Source of the DNA: Desulfobacterales bacterium
GTDB taxonomy: Bacteria; Desulfobacterota; Desulfobacteria; Desulfobacterales; Desulfosarcinaceae
Direction of reading: 5' to 3'
Length of the DNA stretch: 38,695 nt
NCBI GenBank assembly: GCA_016218685.1
Contig: JACRDD010000006.1
Span: 1-38,695, forward strand
This document shows positions 32,575-38,695 of the stretch, piece after piece. The translations under genes were made by a program, and so were the position numbers. The notes under the pieces are model-generated. The model saw nothing but the letters and a program-made list of their open reading frames with translations, was not told the DNA's origin and searched no databases. Within the stretch, counting starts at the first letter, position 1, and each line of letters starts with the position of its first letter.

Positions 32575-32578
32575 CGGT

Positions 32579-34276
32579 TTATAGCCGTCCCTTCCTGATG
32601 ATGGCCACCAGCAGCCAGACGCCCATGAATCCGGCGGCCAGAAAACCGCTCAGGCCGATGAGGGAGATGCCGTAGAGAATCGGCGGTATCTTGGAGATCA
32701 CGATCAAGGCCGAGCCGATGATCAGGGCCGCGATGATAATGGAAAAAGAGATGCGGTTGCTGATCTGATCGTGGGTGATCAGCATCTTGTCCAGATCTTT
32801 CATCACCAGGGTGAAGGACATCTTCTTCTGGCGCAGGGCGCCGCTGACCTCCAGCATGTCCTTGGGAAATGTCGTCAGAAAATCATAGGATTGTTCCACC
32901 AGCCGGGACATGTCCTCGAGCAGGCGGGTCGGGGCCAGCCGGGCGGTTTTCACCGCGCGGATGAAGGGCGTGGCCGCCTGGATCATGTCAAAGTCCGGAT
33001 AGAGATGCCGGGCGACGCCCTCCACCTGGGAAAGGGCCTTGAGCATCAAAAAGATGTCCGGCGGAAGACGCATGCGGTTCTTGGTGGCGATCTCCAGCAG
33101 GTGCTGCATCAGCTTGCCAAGCTCGATCTCCTTCAGGGGTCGGTAGAGATGGCGGCCCACGAAATCGGCCACATCCTTTTCCAGGACCACCCGGTTGGGC
33201 TCCTCGTCCCATTCGGTCAGCTTCAACAATACTTCGGCCGTGCGCGGCTCGTCCCGCCGAATGACGCTTTCCACCAAGGAGACGAAGACTTCCCGGGTGG
33301 CGCGGTCCACGGCCCCCATCATGCCGAAATCGATGAGACAAATGACATCCCCGGGCAGCACGAAGATGTTGCCCGGATGCGGATCGGCATGGAAAAAGCC
33401 GAAAGTGAAGATCTGTTTGAAGAGGATATCGGCGCCCCGTTCGGTGATGCGTGCAAGGTCGTGCCCGGCCGCCGTGAGCCGTTCCACGTTCGAAACCTTG
33501 ATGCCATCGACATACTCGATGGTCAGCATGCGCCGGGTGACGTGCTCGCGGTACACCTTGGGGACATAGACGCCGGGGTCGTCTAGAAACTGGGCGGCCA
33601 CGCGCTCCATACTGGTGGCCTCGATGGAATAATCCATCTCCTTTTCGATGGTGCGCGCGAACTCCTCCACGATTTTAACCGGCCGGTGGAACGAGAGCTC
33701 CTCGATGTGCCGCTCGGCCAGGGTGGCCAGGTGCAGCATGATCTCTAAATCTACCTCCACGATCTTTTCGATGCCCGGCCGCTGGATTTTGACGACCACC
33801 TCATCGCCGTTGTGCAACCGCGCCCGGTGCACCTGGCCGATGGAGGCCGAGGCCAGGGGATTGGGGTCCAACTCCGCGAAGCTCAGATCCGCCGGCCGTC
33901 CCAACTCCATCTCGATGGTTTTGCGGAACTCTTCGAAACCGAAGGGCGGTACATCGTCCTGGAGCTTGGCGAATTCATTGACGAACTCCACCGGCACCAA
34001 GTCCGGACGGGTGGAGAGCACCTGGCCCAGCTTGATGTAGGTCGGCCCCAATTCCTCCAGGACCATGCGCAGGCGCTCGGCCCGGGTGAGCCGTTCCAGG
34101 CGATCGCGGCGCTTGCGCGAGATCATCTGCAGGCCGATTTCGATATACTGCTCGATTTTAAGGGTCTCGATCAGATCGCCGAAGCCGTATTTGAAAAGCA
34201 CCGTCAGAATCTGGCGGTAGCGGTTCAGGTGGCGGTAGGTGCGTCCGATGACGCCGATTTTGCGAATGCTGATCAT
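32579..34276 (-). CDS. ubiB: UbiB/ABC1 (ADCK-type) atypical kinase
   Basis: A 565-residue membrane-associated atypical kinase/ATPase. Family motifs are intact: KLGQ (residues 82-85) in YIKLGQVLSTRPDL, the alanine-rich loop ASASIGQVH (142-150), lysine K163 in VVVKIQRPG, FFHADPHPGN (295-303) and the metal-binding LIDFGMMG around D316. Two C-terminal helices (about 510-560) anchor it in the membrane. UbiB proteins are needed for quinone biosynthesis, probably by helping lipid precursors leave the membrane. Its stop lies four bases from the convergent glycogen-binding-domain gene. It is followed upstream by the phasin-like gene on the same strand, a pairing seen in several proteobacteria. Confidence 0.93.
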   Translation of the reverse strand: MISIRKIGVIGRTYRHLNRYRQILTVLFKYGFGDLIETLKIEQYIEIGLQMISRKRRDRLERLTRAERLRMVLEELGPTYIKLGQVLSTRPDLVPVEFVNEFAKLQDDVPPFGFEEFRKTIEMELGRPADLSFAELDPNPLASASIGQVHRARLHNGDEVVVKIQRPGIEKIVEVDLEIMLHLATLAERHIEELSFHRPVKIVEEFARTIEKEMDYSIEATSMERVAAQFLDDPGVYVPKVYREHVTRRMLTIEYVDGIKVSNVERLTAAGHDLARITERGADILFKQIFTFGFFHADPHPGNIFVLPGDVICLIDFGMMGAVDRATREVFVSLVESVIRRDEPRTAEVLLKLTEWDEEPNRVVLEKDVADFVGRHLYRPLKEIELGKLMQHLLEIATKNRMRLPPDIFLMLKALSQVEGVARHLYPDFDMIQAATPFIRAVKTARLAPTRLLEDMSRLVEQSYDFLTTFPKDMLEVSGALRQKKMSFTLVMKDLDKMLITHDQISNRISFSIIIAALIIGSALIVISKIPPILYGISLIGLSGFLAAGFMGVWLLVAIIRKGRL

Positions 34277-34312
34277 GTTGCTCCGGCCGGCAAAGCTTCC
34301 CCTGTCTCGGGC

Positions 34313-34627
34313 TTATTCGCTTTTGGGAGCGAGCGTGTTGACGATGCTTTTCAGCTCGCGGATCTCCTTTTTGAGCTCCTTGAGCTCGTCGGTGGTGACG
34401 ATCTTGGTTTTTTTCAGGAAATCCTTGACGGCATCCTCTACGCGCTTCTCCAGCTTCTCCTGGGTCTCGTCATAACGTTTTTGCACGTCGTCCAGAAATT
34501 TGCGGCCCTCGGTTTCGGACATCTCGCCTTTTTTCTGAAGCTCCTTTACAAGATCCTCCACCTCGTCCTTGGTCTTGAGCGCCAGCCCGATGCCGGTCAG
34601 CACACTTTTTTTGACCAAATCCAGCAT
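34313..34627 (-). CDS. Phasin-like coiled-coil protein
   Basis: A 104-residue, highly charged helical protein. The first 25 residues (MLDLVKKSVLTGIGLALKTKDEVEDLV) form an amphipathic helix, then a long coiled coil rich in Lys and Glu follows. This is the pattern of phasin/PhaF-like and UbiK-type accessory proteins. It precedes ubiB on the same strand with 36 bases between, so the two are probably co-transcribed, and an accessory role in UbiB-dependent lipid handling or granule surface binding is a reasonable inference. No polyhydroxyalkanoate gene is nearby. Confidence 0.75.
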   Translation of the reverse strand: MLDLVKKSVLTGIGLALKTKDEVEDLVKELQKKGEMSETEGRKFLDDVQKRYDETQEKLEKRVEDAVKDFLKKTKIVTTDELKELKKEIRELKSIVNTLAPKSE

Positions 34628-34732
34628 AAGCCCCCCTTTGGGAAAATAGGTATTGTTGTTGGTAAGTTACCTCTTAGGTAGCATTAATGGCGGCAAGTTA
34701 AAAGATTAAAGATCAAAGCTGGAAAAAGGCGC

Positions 34733-34761
34733 TTGACTGTAGGCATCAAGTTCCATACCTT
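34733..34761 (+). promoter_or_regulatory. Candidate promoter for the CooC-to-MBL operon
   Basis: TTGACT (34733-34738), a 17-base spacer and TACCTT (34756-34761) give a fair -35 and a weak -10 match. It lies about 85 bases before the CooC-like start, in the divergent 34628-34818 gap. That gap also has a small inverted repeat, TACCT-CTT-AGGTA, at 34668-34680. Confidence 0.4.
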
Positions 34762-34845
34762 GGCTTTTACCGGCGCCGGTTTAAAAGGATTGGAAAACCT
34801 TCGGCGCGCCGACATCTCATGGAACCGGAAAAGGACCGAACGAAA

Positions 34846-35595
34846 ATGGCGTTTACGATTGCATTGGCTGGAAAAGGCGGCACCGGCAAGACCACCACGG
34901 CCGGTTTGCTGATCAAATATCTGGTGGATAGAGGAAAAACCCCGATTCTGGCGGTGGATGCGGATGCCAACGCCAATCTCAACGAGGTGCTGGGCCTGCA
35001 AGTGCAATGCACCCTGGGCCAGGCCCGCGAAGACATGAAAAAGGGCCAGGTGCCGGCGGGCATGACCAAGGATGTCTTCATGTCCATGCGCCTGGAAGAG
35101 TCCGTGGCCGAGCAAGAGGGCTTCGACCTGATCGTCATGGGCCAGCCCGAAGGGGCCGGGTGCTATTGCGCCGCCAACACGTTGCTGACCAACTGCCTGG
35201 AGCGGCTGGTGGACAACTACAATTACGTGGTGATGGACAACGAAGCGGGCATGGAGCACATCAGCCGCCTGACCACCAACAACGTGGATGTCCTGCTGAT
35301 CGTCACCGACACCTCCCGGCGCGGCCTGCAGGCCGGTCTGCGCATCCATAAGCTGGCCCATGAACTGAAAATCGGGGTGCGCAAGAGCTATCTGATCATC
35401 AACCGGGCCAAGACCGAACCGGACAGCGAAGTACTGAAGCTCATCGGGCAGGACGGCTTGCAATTGGCCGGCATCATCCCCGATGACGAAACCATTTACC
35501 GATTCGACCTCAACGGTCGGCCCACCATCGAGATCGATACGGAAAACCCGGCCGTGAAGGCGGCTTTCGCCATTTTCGACAAGATCATGGCCTGA
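34846..35595 (+). CDS. cooC: CooC-like nickel-insertion/maturation ATPase
   Basis: About 249 residues from ATG 34846; an in-frame ATG at 34819 would add nine residues, but AAAAGGA before 34846 and the family's start right before the first strand favour the later one. The deviant Walker A GKGGTGKTTT (residues 9-18) is typical of MinD/CooC ATPases, DADANANLNEVLG follows, and C106-Y-C108 matches the metal-binding CxC of CooC, which helps insert nickel into carbon monoxide dehydrogenase. No CODH/ACS gene is in the window, so its client would be elsewhere. Co-transcribed with the deacetylase gene 48 bases downstream. Confidence 0.85.
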   Translation: MAFTIALAGKGGTGKTTTAGLLIKYLVDRGKTPILAVDADANANLNEVLGLQVQCTLGQAREDMKKGQVPAGMTKDVFMSMRLEESVAEQEGFDLIVMGQPEGAGCYCAANTLLTNCLERLVDNYNYVVMDNEAGMEHISRLTTNNVDVLLIVTDTSRRGLQAGLRIHKLAHELKIGVRKSYLIINRAKTEPDSEVLKLIGQDGLQLAGIIPDDETIYRFDLNGRPTIEIDTENPAVKAAFAIFDKIMA

Positions 35596-35643
35596 ACCGT
35601 TCCGCCGCGGTAAAAGCAGCTCCACCCCCACAGGGAGCACGCA

Positions 35644-36594
35644 ATGAAAAGAACAGGCTTTCTTTACGACCCACGGTACCTGTTGCACGATACCGGTCCT
35701 TATCATCCCGAACGGGCCGAGCGCCTGGAGGCCATTCATCAGGGCATCAAAGAGGCCGGCCTGCTGGGCAACCTGACCCGGGTTCCCTCGCGTCTGGTGG
35801 ACATGAAGTGGGTGCAGACCATCCATACCCTGGAGTACCTCCGCCGTTTCGAAGAGCTCTGCCTGGGCGGCCGTCGCACGCTGGACTGCGAGGACAACCA
35901 GATGTGCCGCGACACCTATGAAACGGCCCAGTTGGCGGCCGGCGGGGTCCTGGAGGCCGCGCGCATGCTCATGACCAACGAGGTCGACAACGCCTTCTGC
36001 GCGGTGCGCCCGCCCGGCCATCACGCCGAGCGCGGCGAGGCCATGGGTTTTTGCTACTTCAACAACGTGGCCATCGCCGCGCGCTATTTGCAAATGGAGT
36101 ACAAGGTCGAGCGGGTGGGCATCATCGATTTCGACGTGCACCACGGCAATGGGACCCAGCATATCTTCGAACAGGACCCCACCGTCTTTTACTACTCCAT
36201 TCACCAGCACCCCTCCTTTGCCTATCCGGGCACCGGCCGCGAATTCGAAATGGGATCGGGACAGGGGTATGGCTTCACCAAAAATTCACCGGTGCTTCCG
36301 GGCAGCAGCGATGACGAGTACCGGCGCTTGATCGAAAAAGATCTGCTGCCGGCTTTCGAATCTTTTGCGCCCCAGGTGATCATCGTCTCCACCGGGTTCG
36401 ATGCCCACAAGGACGACGACATGGCCGACATGCGCGTGACCACCGAAGGCTTTGCATGGATCATGCGCACCATCATGAAGATGGGCGAGAAGTACGCCGA
36501 CGGCCGGATACTTTCCGTCCTGGAGGGCGGCTACGCTTTGGACCGGCTCCCCGAACTGGCTGCCGGGCATGTTAAAATTATGCTGGACGCCTAA
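35644..36594 (+). CDS. Histone deacetylase family protein (AcuC/HdaH-like)
   Basis: A 316-residue zinc deacetylase of the arginase/deacetylase fold. The catalytic His pair is H126-H127 (RPPGHHAE), the zinc ligands are D164 and H166 (DFDVHHGNGT) and D253 (STGFDAHKDD), and the transition-state tyrosine is Y297 (EGGYAL). Bacterial members deacetylate proteins, acetylpolyamines or small amides. AcuC reverses acetylation of acetyl-CoA synthetase in Bacillus. The next gene is an AcuB-like CBS protein, as in acu operons, which supports an AcuC-like role in control of CoA-ligase activity. The ribosome binding site is AGGGAG. Confidence 0.93.
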   Translation: MKRTGFLYDPRYLLHDTGPYHPERAERLEAIHQGIKEAGLLGNLTRVPSRLVDMKWVQTIHTLEYLRRFEELCLGGRRTLDCEDNQMCRDTYETAQLAAGGVLEAARMLMTNEVDNAFCAVRPPGHHAERGEAMGFCYFNNVAIAARYLQMEYKVERVGIIDFDVHHGNGTQHIFEQDPTVFYYSIHQHPSFAYPGTGREFEMGSGQGYGFTKNSPVLPGSSDDEYRRLIEKDLLPAFESFAPQVIIVSTGFDAHKDDDMADMRVTTEGFAWIMRTIMKMGEKYADGRILSVLEGGYALDRLPELAAGHVKIMLDA

Positions 36595-36636
36595 TCCCGA
36601 TTCCGCGTTGAGCGGTAAGAGGAAGGAGAAGAGAAG

Positions 36637-37314
36637 ATGTTTGTCAGCCAATCCATGACGCGCAAAGTCGTCACCGTCTCCAAGGAGACTCCCTTGCTGG
36701 AGGCCCAGGCCCTGATGGCCGGCTCCAACATCCGGCACCTGCCCGTGGTGGCTGCCGACAACCTGCTGGTGGGCATCATCACCGACCGTGACATCCGCAG
36801 CGCGCTGCCCTACGACCTGGTAAAAGGTCAAGCCTCCGACGAAGAACGCCGGAAGTACGCCCACCTGAAGGTGTCCGATTTCATGACCGCCACGCCGGCG
36901 ACCATCTCCGTCTTCGATACCCTGCCCGACGCCTTGCTGCTGATTCAGGAAAAGCGCGTGGGCGCCTTTCCGGTGATCGACGGCGAAGGCAAGCTCAAGG
37001 GCATCATCTCGGTGCGCGATTTGCTGCGGGCCTTCATCAACGTGCTCGGCATAGGCGAACCGGGAACGCTGCTATGCGTCCTGGTGGATAACAAGGTCGG
37101 CCAGCTCAAGCGCATCGTCGATGCCATCACCGAAGAGAAGATCTCCTTCGGCAGCGTGCTGGTGGCCCGTTACTGGGAAAAAGACAAGCGCGCCGTCTTT
37201 CCCTACCTGCTCACCAACAACGTCATGCGCGTCAAAAAGAAGCTCCAGGACATGGGCTTTACGCTGCTGGACCCCATGCAATGGTACATGGACCAGTTGC
37301 CCAAGACCGAATGA
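36637..37314 (+). CDS. CBS-domain protein with ACT-like C-terminus (AcuB-like)
   Basis: A 225-residue protein with two CBS motifs (about residues 1-60, containing SQSMTRKVVTVSKE, and 77-135, containing VSDFMTATPATISV) forming a Bateman module that usually senses adenine nucleotides, followed by a domain of about 80 residues in the place of the ACT-like region of AcuB. It sits directly after the AcuC-like deacetylase with an AGGAAGGAG ribosome binding site. AcuB is part of the Bacillus acuABC cluster; its role there is unclear. No AcuA-type acetyltransferase is visible, so only part of the regulatory trio is present. Energy sensing coupled to deacetylation is a possible role. Confidence 0.88.
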   Translation: MFVSQSMTRKVVTVSKETPLLEAQALMAGSNIRHLPVVAADNLLVGIITDRDIRSALPYDLVKGQASDEERRKYAHLKVSDFMTATPATISVFDTLPDALLLIQEKRVGAFPVIDGEGKLKGIISVRDLLRAFINVLGIGEPGTLLCVLVDNKVGQLKRIVDAITEEKISFGSVLVARYWEKDKRAVFPYLLTNNVMRVKKKLQDMGFTLLDPMQWYMDQLPKTE

Positions 37315-38195
37315 CGCGATCGGCTGCAATGCCTTCTCCGTCGAAATACCAGCCGCCCTGCCGGGAGCTCTGGATCTACTACCTCAAGGGGCGCGTCGGC
37401 GGCGACCCCCTGCGGGAAGATGAAGATTTCATCGGCAACTGGGAAGAAGAGCAGGATTCCTTTCTCTTCTTCAAGCAGCCGGCCGACGACCGCGTTCAAA
37501 CGTTGCTGGACCAGCAGCCCCACCTGCGCCTGCAAGAGCGCTACGAGATGAGCTACGAAGATTGGCAGGGGGGCGCCATGGCGCCGCTTTCCGCCGGCCG
37601 GTTGCGGGTGGTGCCGCCCTGGCACCCCGAGGCCGCCACACCCCAAGCCAACCACATCCTGCTCGACCCCGGCGTGGTCTTCGGCACCGGCACCCATCCC
37701 ACTACCTATGACTGCCTGGCGGCTATCCAACTGGCTTTCGCGGCCGAGCCGGTGGCCGACGTGCTGGACCTGGGCACCGGCACGGGCCTGCTGGCCCTGG
37801 CCGCCGCCCGTCTCGGGGCCCGGCGTGTGCTGGCCGTGGACCTGAATCGCCTGGCCGTCCAGACCGCTTTACGTAACGTGCATACCAACGACATGGCCCA
37901 TCGGGTGCTCGTGGCCCAAGGCAACGCCATAAATTTCATAGACTTACCCAATGATCTTATGGTATCGAATATCCATTACGACGTCATGCGGCACCTGGTG
38001 GCGGCCGACGGATTCAGCCGCCAGCGGCAGTTTGTCCTGTCCGGCCTGCTGCGCTCCCAGGCGCGCGACATCGAATACCAGTTGCGGCGGCAGCCGGTTG
38101 CGATCCTGCACCGCTGGGAGCATGAACACACCTGGTTCACCTATTCTGGACGGAGCACGCGTTCGCGCGGCACCGAGGCACAAGAGGGCACATGA
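37311..38195 (+). CDS. PrmA-like (ribosomal protein L11 methyltransferase family) methyltransferase
   Basis: A 294-residue S-adenosylmethionine-dependent methyltransferase. The PrmA-like entry motif DPGVVFGTGTHPTT is followed by the SAM-binding VLDLGTGTGLLALAAARLGA and the acidic VLAVDLN. The usual ANI-containing loop is VSNIHYDV here, so the target may differ from ribosomal protein L11. The start is chosen at 37311, where ATGA overlaps the CBS gene stop; starts at 37281 and 37329 are possible. The gene's end overlaps the MBL-fold gene by four bases. It belongs to the same run of small regulatory or modification genes. Confidence 0.83.
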   Translation: MTRSAAMPSPSKYQPPCRELWIYYLKGRVGGDPLREDEDFIGNWEEEQDSFLFFKQPADDRVQTLLDQQPHLRLQERYEMSYEDWQGGAMAPLSAGRLRVVPPWHPEAATPQANHILLDPGVVFGTGTHPTTYDCLAAIQLAFAAEPVADVLDLGTGTGLLALAAARLGARRVLAVDLNRLAVQTALRNVHTNDMAHRVLVAQGNAINFIDLPNDLMVSNIHYDVMRHLVAADGFSRQRQFVLSGLLRSQARDIEYQLRRQPVAILHRWEHEHTWFTYSGRSTRSRGTEAQEGT

Positions 38196-38695
38196 TCATA
38201 CGCTGCTGGGGTTCGAGGGGCTCCATTCCGGTGTCGGGCGGTGACTATATCAAGTACGGCGGCGATACCACCTGCCTGGAGATCCGCACCCGCAGCGATG
38301 ACATCATCATCGTGGATGCCGGTACCGGCATCCGCCGCCTGGGCAACCAGTTGATCAAGGAAGGCCGCTACAAATACAACTTCCTGCTGACCCACGCCCA
38401 TTGGGATCACCTCATGGGCTTTCCTTTCTTCAAGCCCTTGTTTCTGGAACACCCCGAGATCCGCATGCACCGCGGGCCTTTTCACAAGAAGTTCATGGAA
38501 GGCATGTTCTCCAAGGTGATGGCACCGCCCAACTTCCCCGTGCGCTACTCCGATCTGAAAGCCAAAATCGTTTACCAGGAGGGCAACCGCGGGCGCTTCG
38601 AGATCGGCTCGGTGACCGTGGTGCCCATCCATATCAGCCACCCCAATACCGGCAACGGCTATAAATTCATCGAAGACGGCAAGAGCTTTGTCTTC
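38192..38695 (+). CDS. MBL-fold metallohydrolase, 5' part (cut by window end)
   Basis: The first 168 residues of a metallo-beta-lactamase-fold protein; the frame is open to the window edge. It starts at ATG 38192, overlapping the methyltransferase stop. The N-terminus IIRCWGSRGSIPVSGGDYIKYGGDTTC and VDAGTGIRRLG are typical of the PhnP/RNase Z-related MBL branch that often begins with a GSRGS motif, and the metal-binding HxHxDH is intact as HAHWDH. A later HISHPNTG supplies another ligand. In this branch members are phosphodiesterases or act in signalling pathways with PAS or receiver domains; the missing C-terminus would decide. Confidence 0.9.
   Translation, partial: MIIRCWGSRGSIPVSGGDYIKYGGDTTCLEIRTRSDDIIIVDAGTGIRRLGNQLIKEGRYKYNFLLTHAHWDHLMGFPFFKPLFLEHPEIRMHRGPFHKKFMEGMFSKVMAPPNFPVRYSDLKAKIVYQEGNRGRFEIGSVTVVPIHISHPNTGNGYKFIEDGKSFVF

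Overview
The window is GC-rich, tightly packed bacterial chromosome. The gene content fits a Desulfobacterota (deltaproteobacterial) respiratory organism that degrades acids through CoA thioesters. That placement rests on gene content only: an ADP-forming acyl-CoA synthetase, a 4-hydroxybutyryl-CoA dehydratase homologue, ETF-quinone oxidoreductase, a CooC-type ATPase, a selenoprotein of the C_GCAxxG_C_C family, and an alternative complex III. No rRNA, tRNA, CRISPR array or intact insertion sequence was seen.

Layout. 1-3167: end of a branched-chain amino acid/amide ABC transporter operon (livH partial, livM, livG, livF), closed by a strong hairpin shared with a convergent chemoreceptor gene (3182-5314, minus). 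The chemoreceptor has a well-formed sigma-28 promoter. 5496-8348: a TetR regulator whose -10 box lies inside a perfect inverted repeat, overlapping an ADP-forming acyl-CoA synthetase with the ATP-grasp domain first. 8386-10674: an accessory patch with an MNT/HEPN toxin-antitoxin pair, a decayed second copy of the synthetase 3' end, a possible ATPase remnant and an AT-richer lipoprotein gene. 10728-15462: a crotonase-family gene divergent from an operon of a 4-hydroxybutyryl-CoA dehydratase homologue, a small CGGC protein, a SnoaL-like protein, a C_GCAxxG_C_C protein with an in-frame TGA read as selenocysteine, an AroH chorismate mutase and a bacterioferritin. 15533-17660: an inositol-3-phosphate synthase homologue and a TIM-barrel sugar isomerase.

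17937-28225 is the centrepiece. It is one 10.3-kb operon encoding an alternative complex III (ActB, C, D, F, A, E-like) with a cbb3-type oxidase built from CcoN, a CcoO-like protein carrying a second haem domain, a CcoS-like protein and a haem-less CcoP N-terminal-like protein. Together they could take electrons from quinol to oxygen without a bc1 complex. Electrons from acyl-CoA oxidation could enter the quinone pool through the ETF-quinone oxidoreductase at 30381-32048.

28237-38695 holds two small minus-strand genes of unknown function, a PP-loop tRNA-thiolase-like protein, ETF-QO, a stand-alone glycogen-binding-type domain, a UbiB kinase with a phasin-like coiled-coil protein, and a plus-strand run of CooC-like ATPase, AcuC-type deacetylase, AcuB-type CBS protein, PrmA-like methyltransferase and an MBL-fold hydrolase cut by the window end.

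The strongest novelties are the composite ACIII-cbb3 operon with its odd subunits (including a CX3CH haem motif) and the selenoprotein, whose true start lies upstream of the TGA and which an ordinary gene caller would truncate.
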